DNA of 64,000 bases from Anaerobacillus alkalidiazotrophicus (lineage in GTDB: Bacteria; Bacillota; Bacilli; Bacillales_H; Anaerobacillaceae): positions 984,501 to 1,048,500 of the forward strand of contig NZ_MLQS01000001.1 of the NCBI RefSeq assembly GCF_001866055.1. The letters run 5' to 3'. The notes under the pieces were generated by a model that was not told the origin of the DNA, did not search any database, and was given only the letters and a program-made list of their open reading frames with translations. This document shows positions 1 through 10,809 of the stretch, piece after piece. The position numbers and the translations under genes were made by a program. How positions within the stretch are numbered: the first letter of the stretch is position 1; each line of letters starts with the position of its first letter.

Positions 1-1
1 T

Positions 2-973
2 TTTGGGAAGAAAAAAGGGCTGTCAAGTGCATTTTCACTATTACCTTGGACGTTACTTGTAGGTGCATCTTATACTCTTTCAGCTGCTTTATATGCTTGG
101 TTGTTCGGACCAGAATTTGTTTCAATTTTGGCTTCGATTACGGCAATGGCTATTGCAACATTAACAGCAAAGAAGAATATTTTCATTCCAAAAGTTGTAT
201 GGCAAGATGCTCTGGCTAAAGATTTTAAAGCGGAAGAGAAAAAATCTGATATGAGTCTTGTATCTGCATGGAGTCCATATTTTATTGTTGTTGTCTTGCT
301 TTTGTTAACAAGAATTGTTACGCCGATTAAGCAATTCGCGCAAAATACAATTGACCTGGGTTGGAATAATGTACTTGGAATAGAAGGAATTAATTCAGCG
401 TGGCAAGTACTATATTCTCCAGGAGCAGTTCTTGTACTCGCAGCAGTGATCTCGGTATTTACACAAAGGAGCACTTTTTCAAGTTTTACGAAAGCTTCGA
501 AGGAATCATTGAATTCGGTTAAGGGGGCAGCACTAGCGTTAATTCCTACTTTGGCACTTGTGCAAGTATTTTCGAATTCTGGAATGAACACGAGTGATCT
601 CGTGTCGATGCCAGAATATATTGCATTATCTATGGCGTCTACGTTCGGTGGCGTATGGCCATTTGTTGCACCTTATCTCGGAATTCTTGGAGCTTTTATC
701 ACTGGAAGTGCAACAGTATCAACACTTACTTTTGCTCCGATTCAGTACAGTGTAGCGATAGAGACTGGATTAAACACAAACCTTATTTTGGCGCAGCAAG
801 TGGCAGGAGCAGCAGCAGGGAATATGATTTGTGTACACAACGTTGTTGCAGCTTTAGCGGTAGTTGGGCTTGTTGGTAAAGAGGGGGAAGTCATTCGTAA
901 AACATTGGCCCCTGCTCTAATATATGGGCTATTAGTAGGAATTGCTGCTACGGTTTTATTTTTGGCCTTGTAA
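2..973 (+). CDS. lutP: L-lactate permease, C-terminal part (5' end outside window)
   Basis: The frame is open from the left edge (no stop from base 2) and ends at 971-973, giving about 323 residues of a polytopic membrane protein. Hydrophobic segments alternate with short loops, and the closing part has the LctP-family pattern of small-residue helices (for example around the residues QQVAGAAAGNMICVHN). Family members are usually about 550 residues, so roughly the first two fifths are missing. The family imports L-lactate (or glycolate) with protons. It lies directly upstream of lutABC on the same strand, which supports lactate as the substrate. The family call is firm; substrate preference is inferred. 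Confidence 0.85.
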   Translation, partial: FGKKKGLSSAFSLLPWTLLVGASYTLSAALYAWLFGPEFVSILASITAMAIATLTAKKNIFIPKVVWQDALAKDFKAEEKKSDMSLVSAWSPYFIVVVLLLLTRIVTPIKQFAQNTIDLGWNNVLGIEGINSAWQVLYSPGAVLVLAAVISVFTQRSTFSSFTKASKESLNSVKGAALALIPTLALVQVFSNSGMNTSDLVSMPEYIALSMASTFGGVWPFVAPYLGILGAFITGSATVSTLTFAPIQYSVAIETGLNTNLILAQQVAGAAAGNMICVHNVVAALAVVGLVGKEGEVIRKTLAPALIYGLLVGIAATVLFLAL

Positions 974-1013
974 ACACAATCGCTTTACTATTGGTTATGG
1001 AAATAATTTCATG

Positions 1014-1054
1014 GTAACCCGAATCTATTATCTTATATAATAGATTTGGGTTAC
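1014..1054 (+). terminator. Strong hairpin after the lactate permease gene
   Basis: An 18-bp inverted repeat with a 5-nt loop (GTAACCC at 1014-1020 pairs with GGGTTAC at 1048-1054), with a single G-U pair. There is no long T-run, so it may act as a weak terminator or a 3' mRNA stabiliser between lutP and lutA. Confidence 0.5.
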
Positions 1055-1153
1055 TAAATTATTTAGTAGTTCAAATGAGAACGCATCCATTTAAGTTTAG
1101 TCGCGTAAATTTCATATTTGTCATTATTTATGACCTAGGGGGAGAGAAAGTAA

Positions 1154-1873
1154 ATGAAGGTTTCTTTATTTTTAACCTGTTTAGCAGATGTTGTTTATCC
1201 AGCATCAGTAGGGAAAAGTACAGTAGAAATTCTTGAACGGTTCGGCTGTGAAGTAGATTTTCCGAAAAAGCAAACGTGCTGTGGTCAGCCCGCTTTTAAT
1301 AGTGGCTACCACCGTGAAACAAAGGAAGTAGCGAAGCACATGATTAATGTATTTAAAGATGCCAAGTATGTTGTTTCACCTTCGGGTTCATGTATTTCTA
1401 TGTTACATGAATATATTCATTTATTTGAGGATGATCCTGAATGGAAACAAAAAGCCGAAGAACTAAAAAGTAAATCCTATGAATTAACTCAATTTCTTGT
1501 TAATGTTTTAAAAATTAACGATGTGGGTGCAAAACTTCAAGCAAAGGCCACCTACCATACGTCATGTCACATGACTCGTTTATTAGGAGTAAAGGATGCA
1601 CCAATGAATTTACTGAAAAACGTTGAAGGTTTAGAGTTTACAGAGCTTCCGCATAAAGAGCAATGTTGTGGATTCGGAGGAACATTTTCAGTTAAAATGG
1701 TACCTATTTCAGAGCAAATGGTTAATGAAAAAGTACAACATATTGAAGAAACAGATGCAGAAGTCTTAATCGGAGCTGATTTAGGTTGTTTAATGAATAT
1801 TGGTGGAAGAATTAATCGTCAAGGTAAAACAATAAAAGTCATGCATATTGCAGAAGTACTAAATAGTAAATAA
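1154..1873 (+). CDS. lutA: L-lactate utilization protein LutA (CCG-domain Fe-S protein)
   Basis: 239 residues, the usual LutA length. Two cysteine-rich CCG motifs are visible: [11 protein letters not shown] near residue 42 and CCGFGGTFS near residue 171, each with an upstream partner cysteine (CLADVVYP near residue 9, SCHMTR near 138). LutA, LutB and LutC together form the non-flavin iron-sulfur system that oxidises L-lactate to pyruvate in the cytoplasm. A GGGGGAGAGAAAG ribosome-binding region precedes the ATG. Next gene lutB follows after 12 nt. No repressor gene (LutR) is visible nearby. Confidence 0.93.
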   Translation: MKVSLFLTCLADVVYPASVGKSTVEILERFGCEVDFPKKQTCCGQPAFNSGYHRETKEVAKHMINVFKDAKYVVSPSGSCISMLHEYIHLFEDDPEWKQKAEELKSKSYELTQFLVNVLKINDVGAKLQAKATYHTSCHMTRLLGVKDAPMNLLKNVEGLEFTELPHKEQCCGFGGTFSVKMVPISEQMVNEKVQHIEETDAEVLIGADLGCLMNIGGRINRQGKTIKVMHIAEVLNSK

Positions 1874-1885
1874 GGTGGTGAAAAA

Positions 1886-3316
1886 ATGGCAATGAAAATT
1901 GGGGAAGAAAAATTTTTTAATCGTGTAGATAAAGGAATTAACAATGATTTTATGCGTAAAGCCGTTGCTGGAGCACAAGAACGAATGCAAGGTCGTCGAT
2001 TAGACTCGATAAATGCGTTAGGAAATTGGGAAGAGTGGAGAAATCTTGCTGAGGAAATTCGCCAACATACACTTGAGAATTTAGACTTTTACTTGGAGCA
2101 GTTAGCAGAAAATGTGGTGAAGAATGGTGGCAATGTCTTCTTTGCTGAAACTGCCCAAGAAGCAAATGACTACATTAAAGGTGTGGTTTCAAAAAAAAGT
2201 GCTAAAAAGATTATAAAGTCAAAGTCAATGGTTACCGAAGAAATAAGTATGAATCAAGCTCTAGAATCTATTGGTTGTGAGGTAATTGAAACAGATCTTG
2301 GAGAGTGGATCTTACAATTAGATGACCATGATCCACCTTCCCATATTGTTGTCCCAGCTCTTCATAAAAATAAAGAGCAAATTCGGGACACATTTATGGA
2401 AAAAAGAGGTTATGCGAAAACAAGTGATCCAAAAGAGTTAGCTCTATTTGCACGTGAAGTATTACGAAAAGATTTTTTAGAAGGTGAAGTAGGTATAACA
2501 GGTTGTAACTTTGCAGTTGCAGAGTCAGGGTCAATTTCACTCGTGACAAATGAAGGAAATGCAAGACTAGCAACAACAATACCGAAAACACAAATTACAG
2601 TAATGGGGATGGAGAGAATTGTACCTACTTGGGAAGAACTAGATATTTTAACTAGTATGCTTGCTAGAAGTGCGGTTGGGCAAAAACTAACGAGTTATGT
2701 TACGGGTTTAACTGGACCAAGAGAAGATGGAGAAGTCGATGGTCCGGAAGAATTTCACTTAGTAATAGTAGATAATGGTAGGTCAAAAATATTAGGTACT
2801 CAATTTCAAAGTGCCCTACAATGTATTCGTTGTGCTGCTTGTATCAATGTCTGTCCTGTATATCGTCATGTAGGTGGACATTCTTATGGTTCTATTTATC
2901 CAGGGCCAATTGGAGCAGTTTTAAATCCATTATTAAGCGATTATGATGAATATAAAGAATTGCCTTATGCATCAAGTTTATGTGCCGCTTGTACAGAAGT
3001 TTGTCCTGTTAAAATCCCACTTCATAATCTATTAATTGAGCATCGGCGTGTAATGGTAGAAGAAGAAGGGAAAGCACCTTTTGCTGAAAAGTTGGCTATG
3101 AAAGGATATGCGTTTGCTGCATCTTCACCGAGTGTTTATAGTGTAGGGACGAAAACGGCTCCAACTGTAATGGGTCCGTTTACAAAAAATGGGTTTATCT
3201 CTGAAGGCCCTGGTCCGGTTAAGCTTTGGACAGATATTCGCGACCTTCCTGAACTGAGTAAAGGTAAAGATAAGTTCAGAACGTGGTTTGAGAATCGTGA
3301 CAAAGGAGGTAACTAA
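1886..3316 (+). CDS. lutB: L-lactate utilization protein LutB (LUD domain with two 4Fe-4S clusters)
   Basis: 476 residues. The N-terminal two thirds is a LUD domain ([17 protein letters not shown] near residue 210). The C-terminal third has two ferredoxin-like motifs, [15 protein letters not shown] near residue 313 and CAACTEVCP near residue 367, expected to bind [4Fe-4S] clusters. It transfers electrons during lactate oxidation with LutA and LutC. The start has a clear AAGGTGGTG site. The stop lies one base before the lutC ATG, so the two are probably translationally coupled. Confidence 0.93.
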   Translation: MAMKIGEEKFFNRVDKGINNDFMRKAVAGAQERMQGRRLDSINALGNWEEWRNLAEEIRQHTLENLDFYLEQLAENVVKNGGNVFFAETAQEANDYIKGVVSKKSAKKIIKSKSMVTEEISMNQALESIGCEVIETDLGEWILQLDDHDPPSHIVVPALHKNKEQIRDTFMEKRGYAKTSDPKELALFAREVLRKDFLEGEVGITGCNFAVAESGSISLVTNEGNARLATTIPKTQITVMGMERIVPTWEELDILTSMLARSAVGQKLTSYVTGLTGPREDGEVDGPEEFHLVIVDNGRSKILGTQFQSALQCIRCAACINVCPVYRHVGGHSYGSIYPGPIGAVLNPLLSDYDEYKELPYASSLCAACTEVCPVKIPLHNLLIEHRRVMVEEEGKAPFAEKLAMKGYAFAASSPSVYSVGTKTAPTVMGPFTKNGFISEGPGPVKLWTDIRDLPELSKGKDKFRTWFENRDKGGN

Positions 3317-3317
3317 T

Positions 3318-4037
3318 ATGGCAGTTGGTACAGTTCATAATAAAGATAAATTTCTCAATAATATTGCTAAATCTCTAGGTAGAGAGCGTAAAGCAGCAGG
3401 TGTTATTCTTCCCAAGTGGAAAAACCGTCCGCAATATGAAGTTTTTAAGGGTTTGTCACAAGATCAATTAGTAGATCAATTAGAGGATCAGTGTCAACGA
3501 ATTCACACTGTAGCTAAACGTGCAACACTACAAACATTACCAAATGTTTTAAAGGAGGCCATTTTAGAACTCGGTGGGAAATCTATCGTTAATTGGAAAG
3601 ATCCTCGATTTGAAGAATATAACTTAATAGAAACTTTTGTAGATTTTGCTAATGATGAAGGAAATGAATATCATGTTTGGGATCCTGCTCTAGGAGAAGA
3701 AAATGTTGAAATTGCAGAACGTGCGAACATTGGGATTACATTCTCTGATATAACGTTAGCTGAATCTGGTTCTGTCGTATTATTTAGTGATAAAGGAAAA
3801 GGGCGTTCTGTTAGTTTACTTCCTGCAACCTATATTGCTATCATACCCAAAAGTACAATTGTACCACGAATGACACAAGCTACTAAAAAGATACATGAAA
3901 TGGCTCAAGAAAGTCGTCTCCCTTCCTGTATTAATTTTATATCGGGTCCAAGTAATAGTGCTGACATTGAATTAAATTTAGTAGTTGGGGTTCATGGACC
4001 AATAAAAGCTACTTATATTATTGTAGAAGATAAATAA
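3318..4037 (+). CDS. lutC: L-lactate utilization protein LutC (LUD domain)
   Basis: 239 residues. The start at ATG 3318 is chosen because AAAGGAGG at 3302-3309 stands 8 nt before it; the frame is open ten codons further upstream inside lutB. LUD-domain signatures include SDITLAESGSVVLFSDKGKGR near residue 148 and ISGPSNSADIE near residue 215. It is the last gene of lutABC and is followed by a symmetrical terminator. It acts with LutA and LutB in lactate oxidation. Confidence 0.92.
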   Translation: MAVGTVHNKDKFLNNIAKSLGRERKAAGVILPKWKNRPQYEVFKGLSQDQLVDQLEDQCQRIHTVAKRATLQTLPNVLKEAILELGGKSIVNWKDPRFEEYNLIETFVDFANDEGNEYHVWDPALGEENVEIAERANIGITFSDITLAESGSVVLFSDKGKGRSVSLLPATYIAIIPKSTIVPRMTQATKKIHEMAQESRLPSCINFISGPSNSADIELNLVVGVHGPIKATYIIVEDK

Positions 4038-4073
4038 CAAATAAAGCATCGGATTTTCCGATGCTTTATTTAA
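4038..4073 (+). terminator. Bidirectional terminator between lutC and rsfA
   Basis: AATAAAGCATCGG and its complement CCGATGCTTTATT form a 13-bp stem with a 5-nt loop. A- and T-runs flank both sides, so it can end both lutC (+) and the convergent rsfA (-). Confidence 0.85.
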
Positions 4074-4095
4074 TAAATGACATGCACTATCCTAT

Positions 4096-4731
4096 TTACT
4101 TTGCAATCTTTTCTAAGTTTCCATTCTTGTCCATCCGAAATTTTGGTGCTTGAACGTGTTCATCTTCATCTTGTAACAGTGCCATACGTCTTGCCCTATT
4201 CATTATTTGAATTAGTGATTGATAGTCTTCCTCAACAACAAGATGATCTTTTTCAAGTTTTGTAAGCTTTGTTTCTAGTTCTTTTTTCTCGGTCATTAAC
4301 TGTAAGTTTTCTTTCATTAATTTTTCATTTTCTTTTCTTAATTCTAATGAACTACCTTCCTTAGATGCCATAGATTGAATAAATTGAAGTACATCTTTTA
4401 GACTTATACTTTGTTTTTGATCAGTTGTAACTCTCATTTCAGGTAAAGGCATCATCGCAGTTTCCATTTGTGGTTGAAGGGTAGTAGGTTTATTTAACAA
4501 TCTTCTTTTCATTTCTTTTCGTTGTTTTTTTGCTAGTTTTATTGCTTCATTATACTGATTTCTAACAACTGCATTCCAACGAAAACCACAGGCTGCTGAA
4601 GTTCTGTTTAGTTCATCGCCTACTTCGTCGAATGCTTTTAACTGAGTTCCACCCTCTCTAATGTGGCGTAATACGGTCTCTGCTAATAATAAATCATCTT
4701 CTGATGACCAGGCATCTTGTCTTATTTTCAT
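4096..4731 (-). CDS. rsfA: RsfA-family prespore transcriptional regulator
   Basis: About 211 residues from the ATG at 4731 (MKIRQDAWSSEDDLLLAE). This start matches where RsfA proteins begin; an in-frame ATG at 4743 sits directly against AAGGAG and is less likely. The N-terminal third is a Myb/SANT-like DNA-binding region (AWSSEDDLLL, HIREGGTQL, ACGFRWNAVVR). The C-terminal half is a long charged coiled coil. In B. subtilis RsfA is a sigma-F-dependent regulator of prespore genes. It is convergent with lutC. Confidence 0.85.
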   Translation of the reverse strand: MKIRQDAWSSEDDLLLAETVLRHIREGGTQLKAFDEVGDELNRTSAACGFRWNAVVRNQYNEAIKLAKKQRKEMKRRLLNKPTTLQPQMETAMMPLPEMRVTTDQKQSISLKDVLQFIQSMASKEGSSLELRKENEKLMKENLQLMTEKKELETKLTKLEKDHLVVEEDYQSLIQIMNRARRMALLQDEDEHVQAPKFRMDKNGNLEKIAK

Positions 4732-4779
4732 AAAATCATTCATCTCCTTAAAATATTTGTTTTCTATTTTTCTACGCAT

Positions 4780-5204
4780 TATTTAAAACTTTTAATGTCA
4801 ATTATTAGTAATACTTTCTCCAGTATTAAAAAAAAATATACATACGTCAGTTTGATTTTTTCAAAGATGTAATATTTTAAAGTCAGAAATCACTCATCTT
4901 TAAGTGAAATGTAGTAATCTAGTTTTTTCATTTTACAAGAATATTTAACTATCTTGATATTCTTATCTTTCAAACTATTTAGAAGGTATTGGTAATATAT
5001 GTATTACTACAATACTGAAACTAACTTTATAAATTTATCAGTTTGGGAATGATCTTATGCCACAACACAAGGACAACTAAACATATAGTTTAAGTTTTCT
5101 GAATTTGACCTTAAGTGTGATTATGGCTGTGGGAACTAGATTGTTTAAAGAATGGGGATCGTTTTGATTTATGATTTAACTTGTAGTAAACAATAAAATA
5201 AAAA
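4780..5204. other. Intergenic stretch, no gene seen
   Basis: AT-rich, stops in all frames, and no RNA-like or repeat structure that I can recognise. It should hold the promoter of rsfA (minus strand). Confidence 0.5.
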
Positions 5205-5254
5205 AATGTAGAATGTAAGTAACTGCTCTAAAGCAATACTATTCATTCTACATT
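5205..5254 (-). terminator. Terminator of rarA
   Basis: AATGTAGAATG at 5205-5215 pairs with CATTCTACATT at 5244-5254. On the minus strand the stem is followed by a T-run (the A-run at 5196-5206 on plus). Confidence 0.65.
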
Positions 5255-5259
5255 TACAT

Positions 5260-6582
5260 TTAATTTCGTTGCTTAAAGTATTGAAGTCGCTTGTTTACGG
5301 TCATTTCATACCCGTTCTCCGAAGGGATATAAAATTGTTTGCCAACCATATGATCAGGTAAATATTGTTGTGGTACATAATTTTTTTCGTAGTTATGAGG
5401 ATATTTATAGTCGACTCCGTGTCCTAATTCCTTTGCTCCTTTATAATGAGCATCTCTTAGGTGGACAGGAACTTCACCTGTTCTTTCATTTTTTACTGCC
5501 TCAAGAGCTTGATCTATTCCTACAATTACAGCATTACTTTTAGGGGCTGTTGCTAAATATATGGCAGCCTCTGCTAAAGGGATTCTTGCTTCAGGCATCC
5601 CGACAAAGTCAACAGCGTATGCTGCTGCTTGAACGATAAGTAGAGCATTAGGATCGGCAACACCGATATCTTCAGCTGCATGAACATATAGTCTTCTTGC
5701 AATAAATTTTGGATCTTCTCCAGCATATAGCATTTTAGCTAGCCAGTATAAAGTGGCATCAGGATCTGAGCCCCGTATACTTTTAATAAATGCAGAAATA
5801 GTATCATAGTGATTGTCTCCTTTTTTATCATAGCGGACAATCCTTTTTTGGATTGACTGTTCTGCAATTTGTAATGTAATAATAATTGTGCCATTTTCAC
5901 TAGGGTCAGTTGTTAAAATAGCAAGTTCGAGTGCGTTTAATGCTGAACGTGCGTCGCCATTTGCGATATTCACGATATGATTAAGTGCATCTTCTTTTAA
6001 TTCAATTGAGTAGTTACCGAATCCGCGCTCATTGTCGCAAATAGCTGCTTTCACTATCTTTTTTAAGTCATTACTAGAATGTGGTTTTAATTGAAACAGC
6101 CTCGAACGTGAAAGTAACGCTTGATTAATTTCAAACATTGGACTTTCTGTTGTAGCTCCAATGAGGATGACTGTACCATCTTCTACATATGGTAATAAAG
6201 CATCTTGTTGACTTTTGTTGAAGCGATGAATTTCATCGATAAACAGTATAGTTTTTTTCTCATACATCAGTAATCTTTCTTTTGCAATTTCGATAACACG
6301 ACGAATATCAGCAATACCAGCTGTAACTGCATTCAGTTGCTCAAAAGCAGCAGAAGTAGAATTTGCAATAACCTTTGCAAGCGTGGTTTTCCCTGTTCCA
6401 GGTGGTCCAAAAAAAATCATAGGCGTCAAACGGTCTGCTTTAATGGCCCTTCGTAATAAAGTGCCTTTTCCTAAAATTTCTTCTTGCCCTATAACCTCAT
6501 CTATCGTTCTTGGGCGCATTCGACTTGCTAATGGCCCTTTAAGATTTTCATTTTTTTCCGCTGAATAATTAAATAAATCCAC
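5260..6582 (-). CDS. rarA: Replication-associated recombination protein A (AAA+ ATPase, RarA/MgsA)
   Basis: About 440 residues, normal for the family. Walker A GPPGTGKTT lies near residue 59, Walker B LFIDEIHRF near 112, and sensor 1 GATTESP near 137. The C-terminal part has the RarA tetramerisation and winged region (HLRDAHYKGAKELGHG). RarA acts at stalled replication forks with SSB and the replicative helicase. I chose the GTG at 6582 because GAGGAG stands about 10 nt before it; an in-frame ATG at 6600 has no clear site. It is single-gene and ends at a terminator. Confidence 0.92.
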   Translation of the reverse strand: MDLFNYSAEKNENLKGPLASRMRPRTIDEVIGQEEILGKGTLLRRAIKADRLTPMIFFGPPGTGKTTLAKVIANSTSAAFEQLNAVTAGIADIRRVIEIAKERLLMYEKKTILFIDEIHRFNKSQQDALLPYVEDGTVILIGATTESPMFEINQALLSRSRLFQLKPHSSNDLKKIVKAAICDNERGFGNYSIELKEDALNHIVNIANGDARSALNALELAILTTDPSENGTIIITLQIAEQSIQKRIVRYDKKGDNHYDTISAFIKSIRGSDPDATLYWLAKMLYAGEDPKFIARRLYVHAAEDIGVADPNALLIVQAAAYAVDFVGMPEARIPLAEAAIYLATAPKSNAVIVGIDQALEAVKNERTGEVPVHLRDAHYKGAKELGHGVDYKYPHNYEKNYVPQQYLPDHMVGKQFYIPSENGYEMTVNKRLQYFKQRN

Positions 6583-6904
6583 TGTATTCGTACTCCTCAT
6601 AGTTTCTTTGAGTCAAAAATACATGATGACCGATCTAATTGCAACGATTATCTTATATATCTTTATTTCGGTTCCCTACAATTTTACAATTCGTGCTATA
6701 ATTGATGAGGAATTTTAGGTTAGCTTTTACAAAATGGGGAAATATCATTTGATATAGAATGCTCTAGCTCTGGTGCAATTGATGAATGAATTCATTTCTT
6801 TCGTTACGGCATATCACTGACTACTTTTATGTAGTCCTTTAAGTGTTTTTTGTCTGTGCTCTTGGTGCTTGTGTTTTTCTTGTATAACCAGAATTTATAA
6901 ATTT

Positions 6905-7236
6905 CTAACTTGGAAACTGTCTAGCGCAAGCAGCCTACGAGCTCGGTCACTTCAGTCAAGCTACTGACTTCATAACTACATGAATAACGTCTCTGAATAG
7001 CTTCATGCAGCTTTGCTCCTGCGGTTACTCGTCGCACAAAACACTGCTTCGAGGAAGCTTACTACGAAGCAATACTAGAAGACGCTAAAAGTACGTAGGA
7101 AGCCAAAGAGCGGCTTCTGTCAAAGGCCGCCCCAGTGAAGCTACTACTTGGATTACTTCGATGCGGCTTTGCTCTTGAGCACACGGAGTAGCACAGGAGC
7201 AGCTGCTCGTGACCAAGGCGCTTGCGCTTTTCTTGT
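6905..7236 (+). repeat. Interspersed multi-block repeat, copy A
   Basis: Starts with the block AACTTGGAAACTGTCTAGCG and ends with GCTCGTGACCAAGGCGCTTG followed by CGCTTTTCTTG. The same blocks, in the same order, recur at 16649-17122, 22990-23107, 31918-32091, 33404-33530 and inverted at 32459-32533. This copy also has the internal blocks TTTGCTCCTGCGGTTACTCG and AAAGAGCGGCTTCTGT found in copy B. No convincing coding potential. It fills most of the 690-nt gap between rarA and the YczE-like gene; 6601-6900 otherwise holds nothing I recognise beyond the rarA promoter side. Confidence 0.8.
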
Positions 7237-7273
7237 GAGAGGATGAAACTAGTTGAGAAGAGAAAATGGAAGT

Positions 7274-7945
7274 ATGATAAAAAGGTGGCTAATTTTCTTA
7301 GTCGGGTTGATGGTGATGTCACTAGGGGTAGTTCTCATGATTGAGGCTAATCTAGGGGTTGCACCATGGGATGTATTGCATATTGGGTTAACTAAACAGA
7401 TTGGATTGACAGTTGGTACTTGGTCAATTTTAGTAGGTATTTGTATTATTGCAATTGCAAGTTTAATAATGAAAGAATGGCCCAAGTCTGGAGCATTAAT
7501 AAATATGTTATTAGTAGGTATGTTTATCGACACATTTAGATTATTTATTGATACACCTACGACAATTGTGGGACAATATGTTATGCTTTTTACAGGAATA
7601 CTTGTAATAGGCTATGGAATTGGACTTTATATTGCACCAAAATGTGGAGCAGGACCTAGAGATAGTTTAATGATTGCCATTACAGAAAAGAGTGGCTGGA
7701 AAGTTCAGTATGTTCGAGCAGTAATGGAAATTGTTGTTTTATCAATTGGCTGGAGTTTAGGAGGACCTGTTTTTATAGGTACAATCCTATTTAGTTTAAC
7801 AATTGGTAATATAGTAGGAATTACATTACCTCAATGTCAGCGCTTAGTAGATCGTATTATAGAAAGAGGGGTTAAAATTGAAGATTTCGACAAAAGGACG
7901 TTACGGGTTAACCATCATGATGGCGTTAGCAAAGAAGTACGGTGA
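7274..7945 (+). CDS. YczE-family integral membrane protein
   Basis: About 223 residues with five to six hydrophobic segments. GVAPWDVLHIGL near residue 27 and CGAGPRDSLMIAI near residue 121 are characteristic of YczE/YitT-like membrane proteins. Function in the cell is not established for this family member. The ATG at 7274 has only a weak site; an in-frame TTG lies at 7253. The last 68 nt overlap the start of cymR in another frame. Confidence 0.7.
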   Translation: MIKRWLIFLVGLMVMSLGVVLMIEANLGVAPWDVLHIGLTKQIGLTVGTWSILVGICIIAIASLIMKEWPKSGALINMLLVGMFIDTFRLFIDTPTTIVGQYVMLFTGILVIGYGIGLYIAPKCGAGPRDSLMIAITEKSGWKVQYVRAVMEIVVLSIGWSLGGPVFIGTILFSLTIGNIVGITLPQCQRLVDRIIERGVKIEDFDKRTLRVNHHDGVSKEVR

Positions 7946-8297
7946 AGGACCAATCTCCTTAAAATCAATTGCAAAAGACCATGATTTATCAGAACATTAC
8001 TTAGAGCAATTAATTGCACCACTTCGAAATGCCTTACTAGTTAAGAGTGTTAGAGGTGCATACGGTGGCTATATGTTAGCAAAAGAAGCAAATCAAATTA
8101 CAGCTGGTGATATTATTCGTGTCTTAGAAGGGCCAATTAGTCCTGTAGAAGTTCTAGAAGATGAAGAACCAGCAAAAAGAGATCTATGGATAAAGATTAG
8201 AGATGCGGTAAAAGATGTTCTTGATAATACAACCTTAGAAGATCTGGCAAACTTTGAAGATAAGGGTGATCAAGAATACTATATGTTCTATATTTAG
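7878..8297 (+). CDS. cymR: CymR, Rrf2-family repressor of cysteine metabolism
   Basis: 139 residues from a TTG at 7878 preceded by AGAGGGGT. The start is fixed by the conserved CymR N-terminus MKISTKGRYGL. A winged HTH occupies about residues 1-60, with ISPVEVLEDEEPAKR and the conserved end YYMFYI. In B. subtilis CymR works with CysK (O-acetylserine thiol-lyase) as sensor and represses cysteine and sulfur uptake genes. It lacks the three Fe-S cysteines of IscR, as expected for CymR. It overlaps the preceding gene by 68 nt and stands just before the cysteine desulfurase. Confidence 0.93.
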   Translation: MKISTKGRYGLTIMMALAKKYGEGPISLKSIAKDHDLSEHYLEQLIAPLRNALLVKSVRGAYGGYMLAKEANQITAGDIIRVLEGPISPVEVLEDEEPAKRDLWIKIRDAVKDVLDNTTLEDLANFEDKGDQEYYMFYI

Positions 8298-8421
8298 TCC
8301 ATAATAATTTAGAGTGTAATGTTTTGTAGAAAATCAAATTAATAATTAATTCTTTAAAATTAACTATTAATTTGATGTATCTTCATAGTTACATTCTATA
8401 TTGATATTTAAGAAGGTGAAA

Positions 8422-9573
8422 ATGAAAATAATGAAATCGATATATGTAGATCACGCAGCGACTTCACCTACACACTTGTCTGTTGTTGACGCGATGATAC
8501 CGTTTTATTATGAGAATTTTGGAAATCCATCTAGTATGCATCAATTTGGTCGAAAAGCAAGACTTGTAGTAGATGAAGCTAGAGCTGTAATTGCAAAAAC
8601 GATAAATGCATGTGAAAGAGAAATTATTTTTACTAGTGGTGGTACAGAAGCCGACAATTTAGCGGTAGTTGGCTATGCTATGGCTAATAGAGCGAAAGGA
8701 AAACATATTATTACAACTTCTATTGAACACCACGCTCTACTACATACATGTGGGCATTTAGAGAAAAATGGTTTTGACGTAACATATTTAAAGGTAGATG
8801 AGTACGGCGAAATCATACTAGAGGATTTACGAAATGCCATTCGTGAGGATACAATTCTCGTGTCCATTATGTATGGTAACAACGAGGTTGGAACACTCCA
8901 ACCGATCAAGCAAATTGGTGATCTTCTAGCTGAGCAAAGTATTGCTTTTCACACTGATGCAGTTCAAGCGTATGGAATAGAAGAAATTGATGTAAAAGAA
9001 ATGAAGATTGATTTTTTAAGTGCTTCTGCTCATAAGATCAATGGTCCAAAAGGTGTAGGGTTTTTATACGCTAACAGTAAACATAAAATACAACCGCATC
9101 TGTTTGGAGGAGAACAAGAAAGAAAAAGACGAGCTGGAACGGAAAATGTTGCTGGTATTGTAGGTCTGAGAGAAGCAGCACAAATAGCTATCACTGAAAG
9201 ACAAGCAAAAAACAAGCAATATCGTGCTTTTCGTGATAAGATGATTTCCATATTTAATGAACAAGGAATAACTTATGAAATAAATGGAAAAACGACTTCT
9301 TGCTTACCACATATTTTAAATGTAAGTTTTCAAGGAGTTGGAATAGAGTCATTATTAGTCAATCTCGATTTAGCTGGAATTGCTGCATCTAGTGGTTCGG
9401 CGTGTACAGCTGGAAGTTTAGAACCATCCCATGTATTAAAGGCGATGTTTCCTAGTGATAAGGAAAGAACTATGTCGTCGATTCGGTTTAGTTTTGGCTT
9501 AGGAAATACTATAGAAGAAATTGAGCTAGTTGCCTATGAAACGGTTAAAATTGTTCAACGTATTAAAAAGTAA
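8422..9573 (+). CDS. Cysteine desulfurase (NifS/IscS family, YrvO-type)
   Basis: About 383 residues. PLP-dependent aminotransferase class V fold: cofactor-contact histidine in SIEHHALLHTC near residue 98, PLP lysine in SASAHKINGPKG near residue 201, and the catalytic-loop cysteine in SSGSACTAGSLEPSH near residue 326. It moves sulfur from L-cysteine to a persulfide. Directly upstream of mnmA, as in B. subtilis, where YrvO supplies sulfur for tRNA 2-thiouridine. AAGAAGG precedes two candidate ATGs, 8422 and 8431. Confidence 0.92.
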   Translation: MKIMKSIYVDHAATSPTHLSVVDAMIPFYYENFGNPSSMHQFGRKARLVVDEARAVIAKTINACEREIIFTSGGTEADNLAVVGYAMANRAKGKHIITTSIEHHALLHTCGHLEKNGFDVTYLKVDEYGEIILEDLRNAIREDTILVSIMYGNNEVGTLQPIKQIGDLLAEQSIAFHTDAVQAYGIEEIDVKEMKIDFLSASAHKINGPKGVGFLYANSKHKIQPHLFGGEQERKRRAGTENVAGIVGLREAAQIAITERQAKNKQYRAFRDKMISIFNEQGITYEINGKTTSCLPHILNVSFQGVGIESLLVNLDLAGIAASSGSACTAGSLEPSHVLKAMFPSDKERTMSSIRFSFGLGNTIEEIELVAYETVKIVQRIKK

Positions 9574-10733
<1,160 letters not shown>

Positions 10734-10809
10734 CCCATTAAAATAATGTAGTTTTACTTTGTTTTTGTTAGACTTAATCTTAAAGAAATAAAGTGAAGGA
10801 GTTAACTAT

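Noticed and set aside
655..879. Short ORF inside the lactate permease gene
   Set aside because: Out-of-frame shadow of the permease with no ribosome site.
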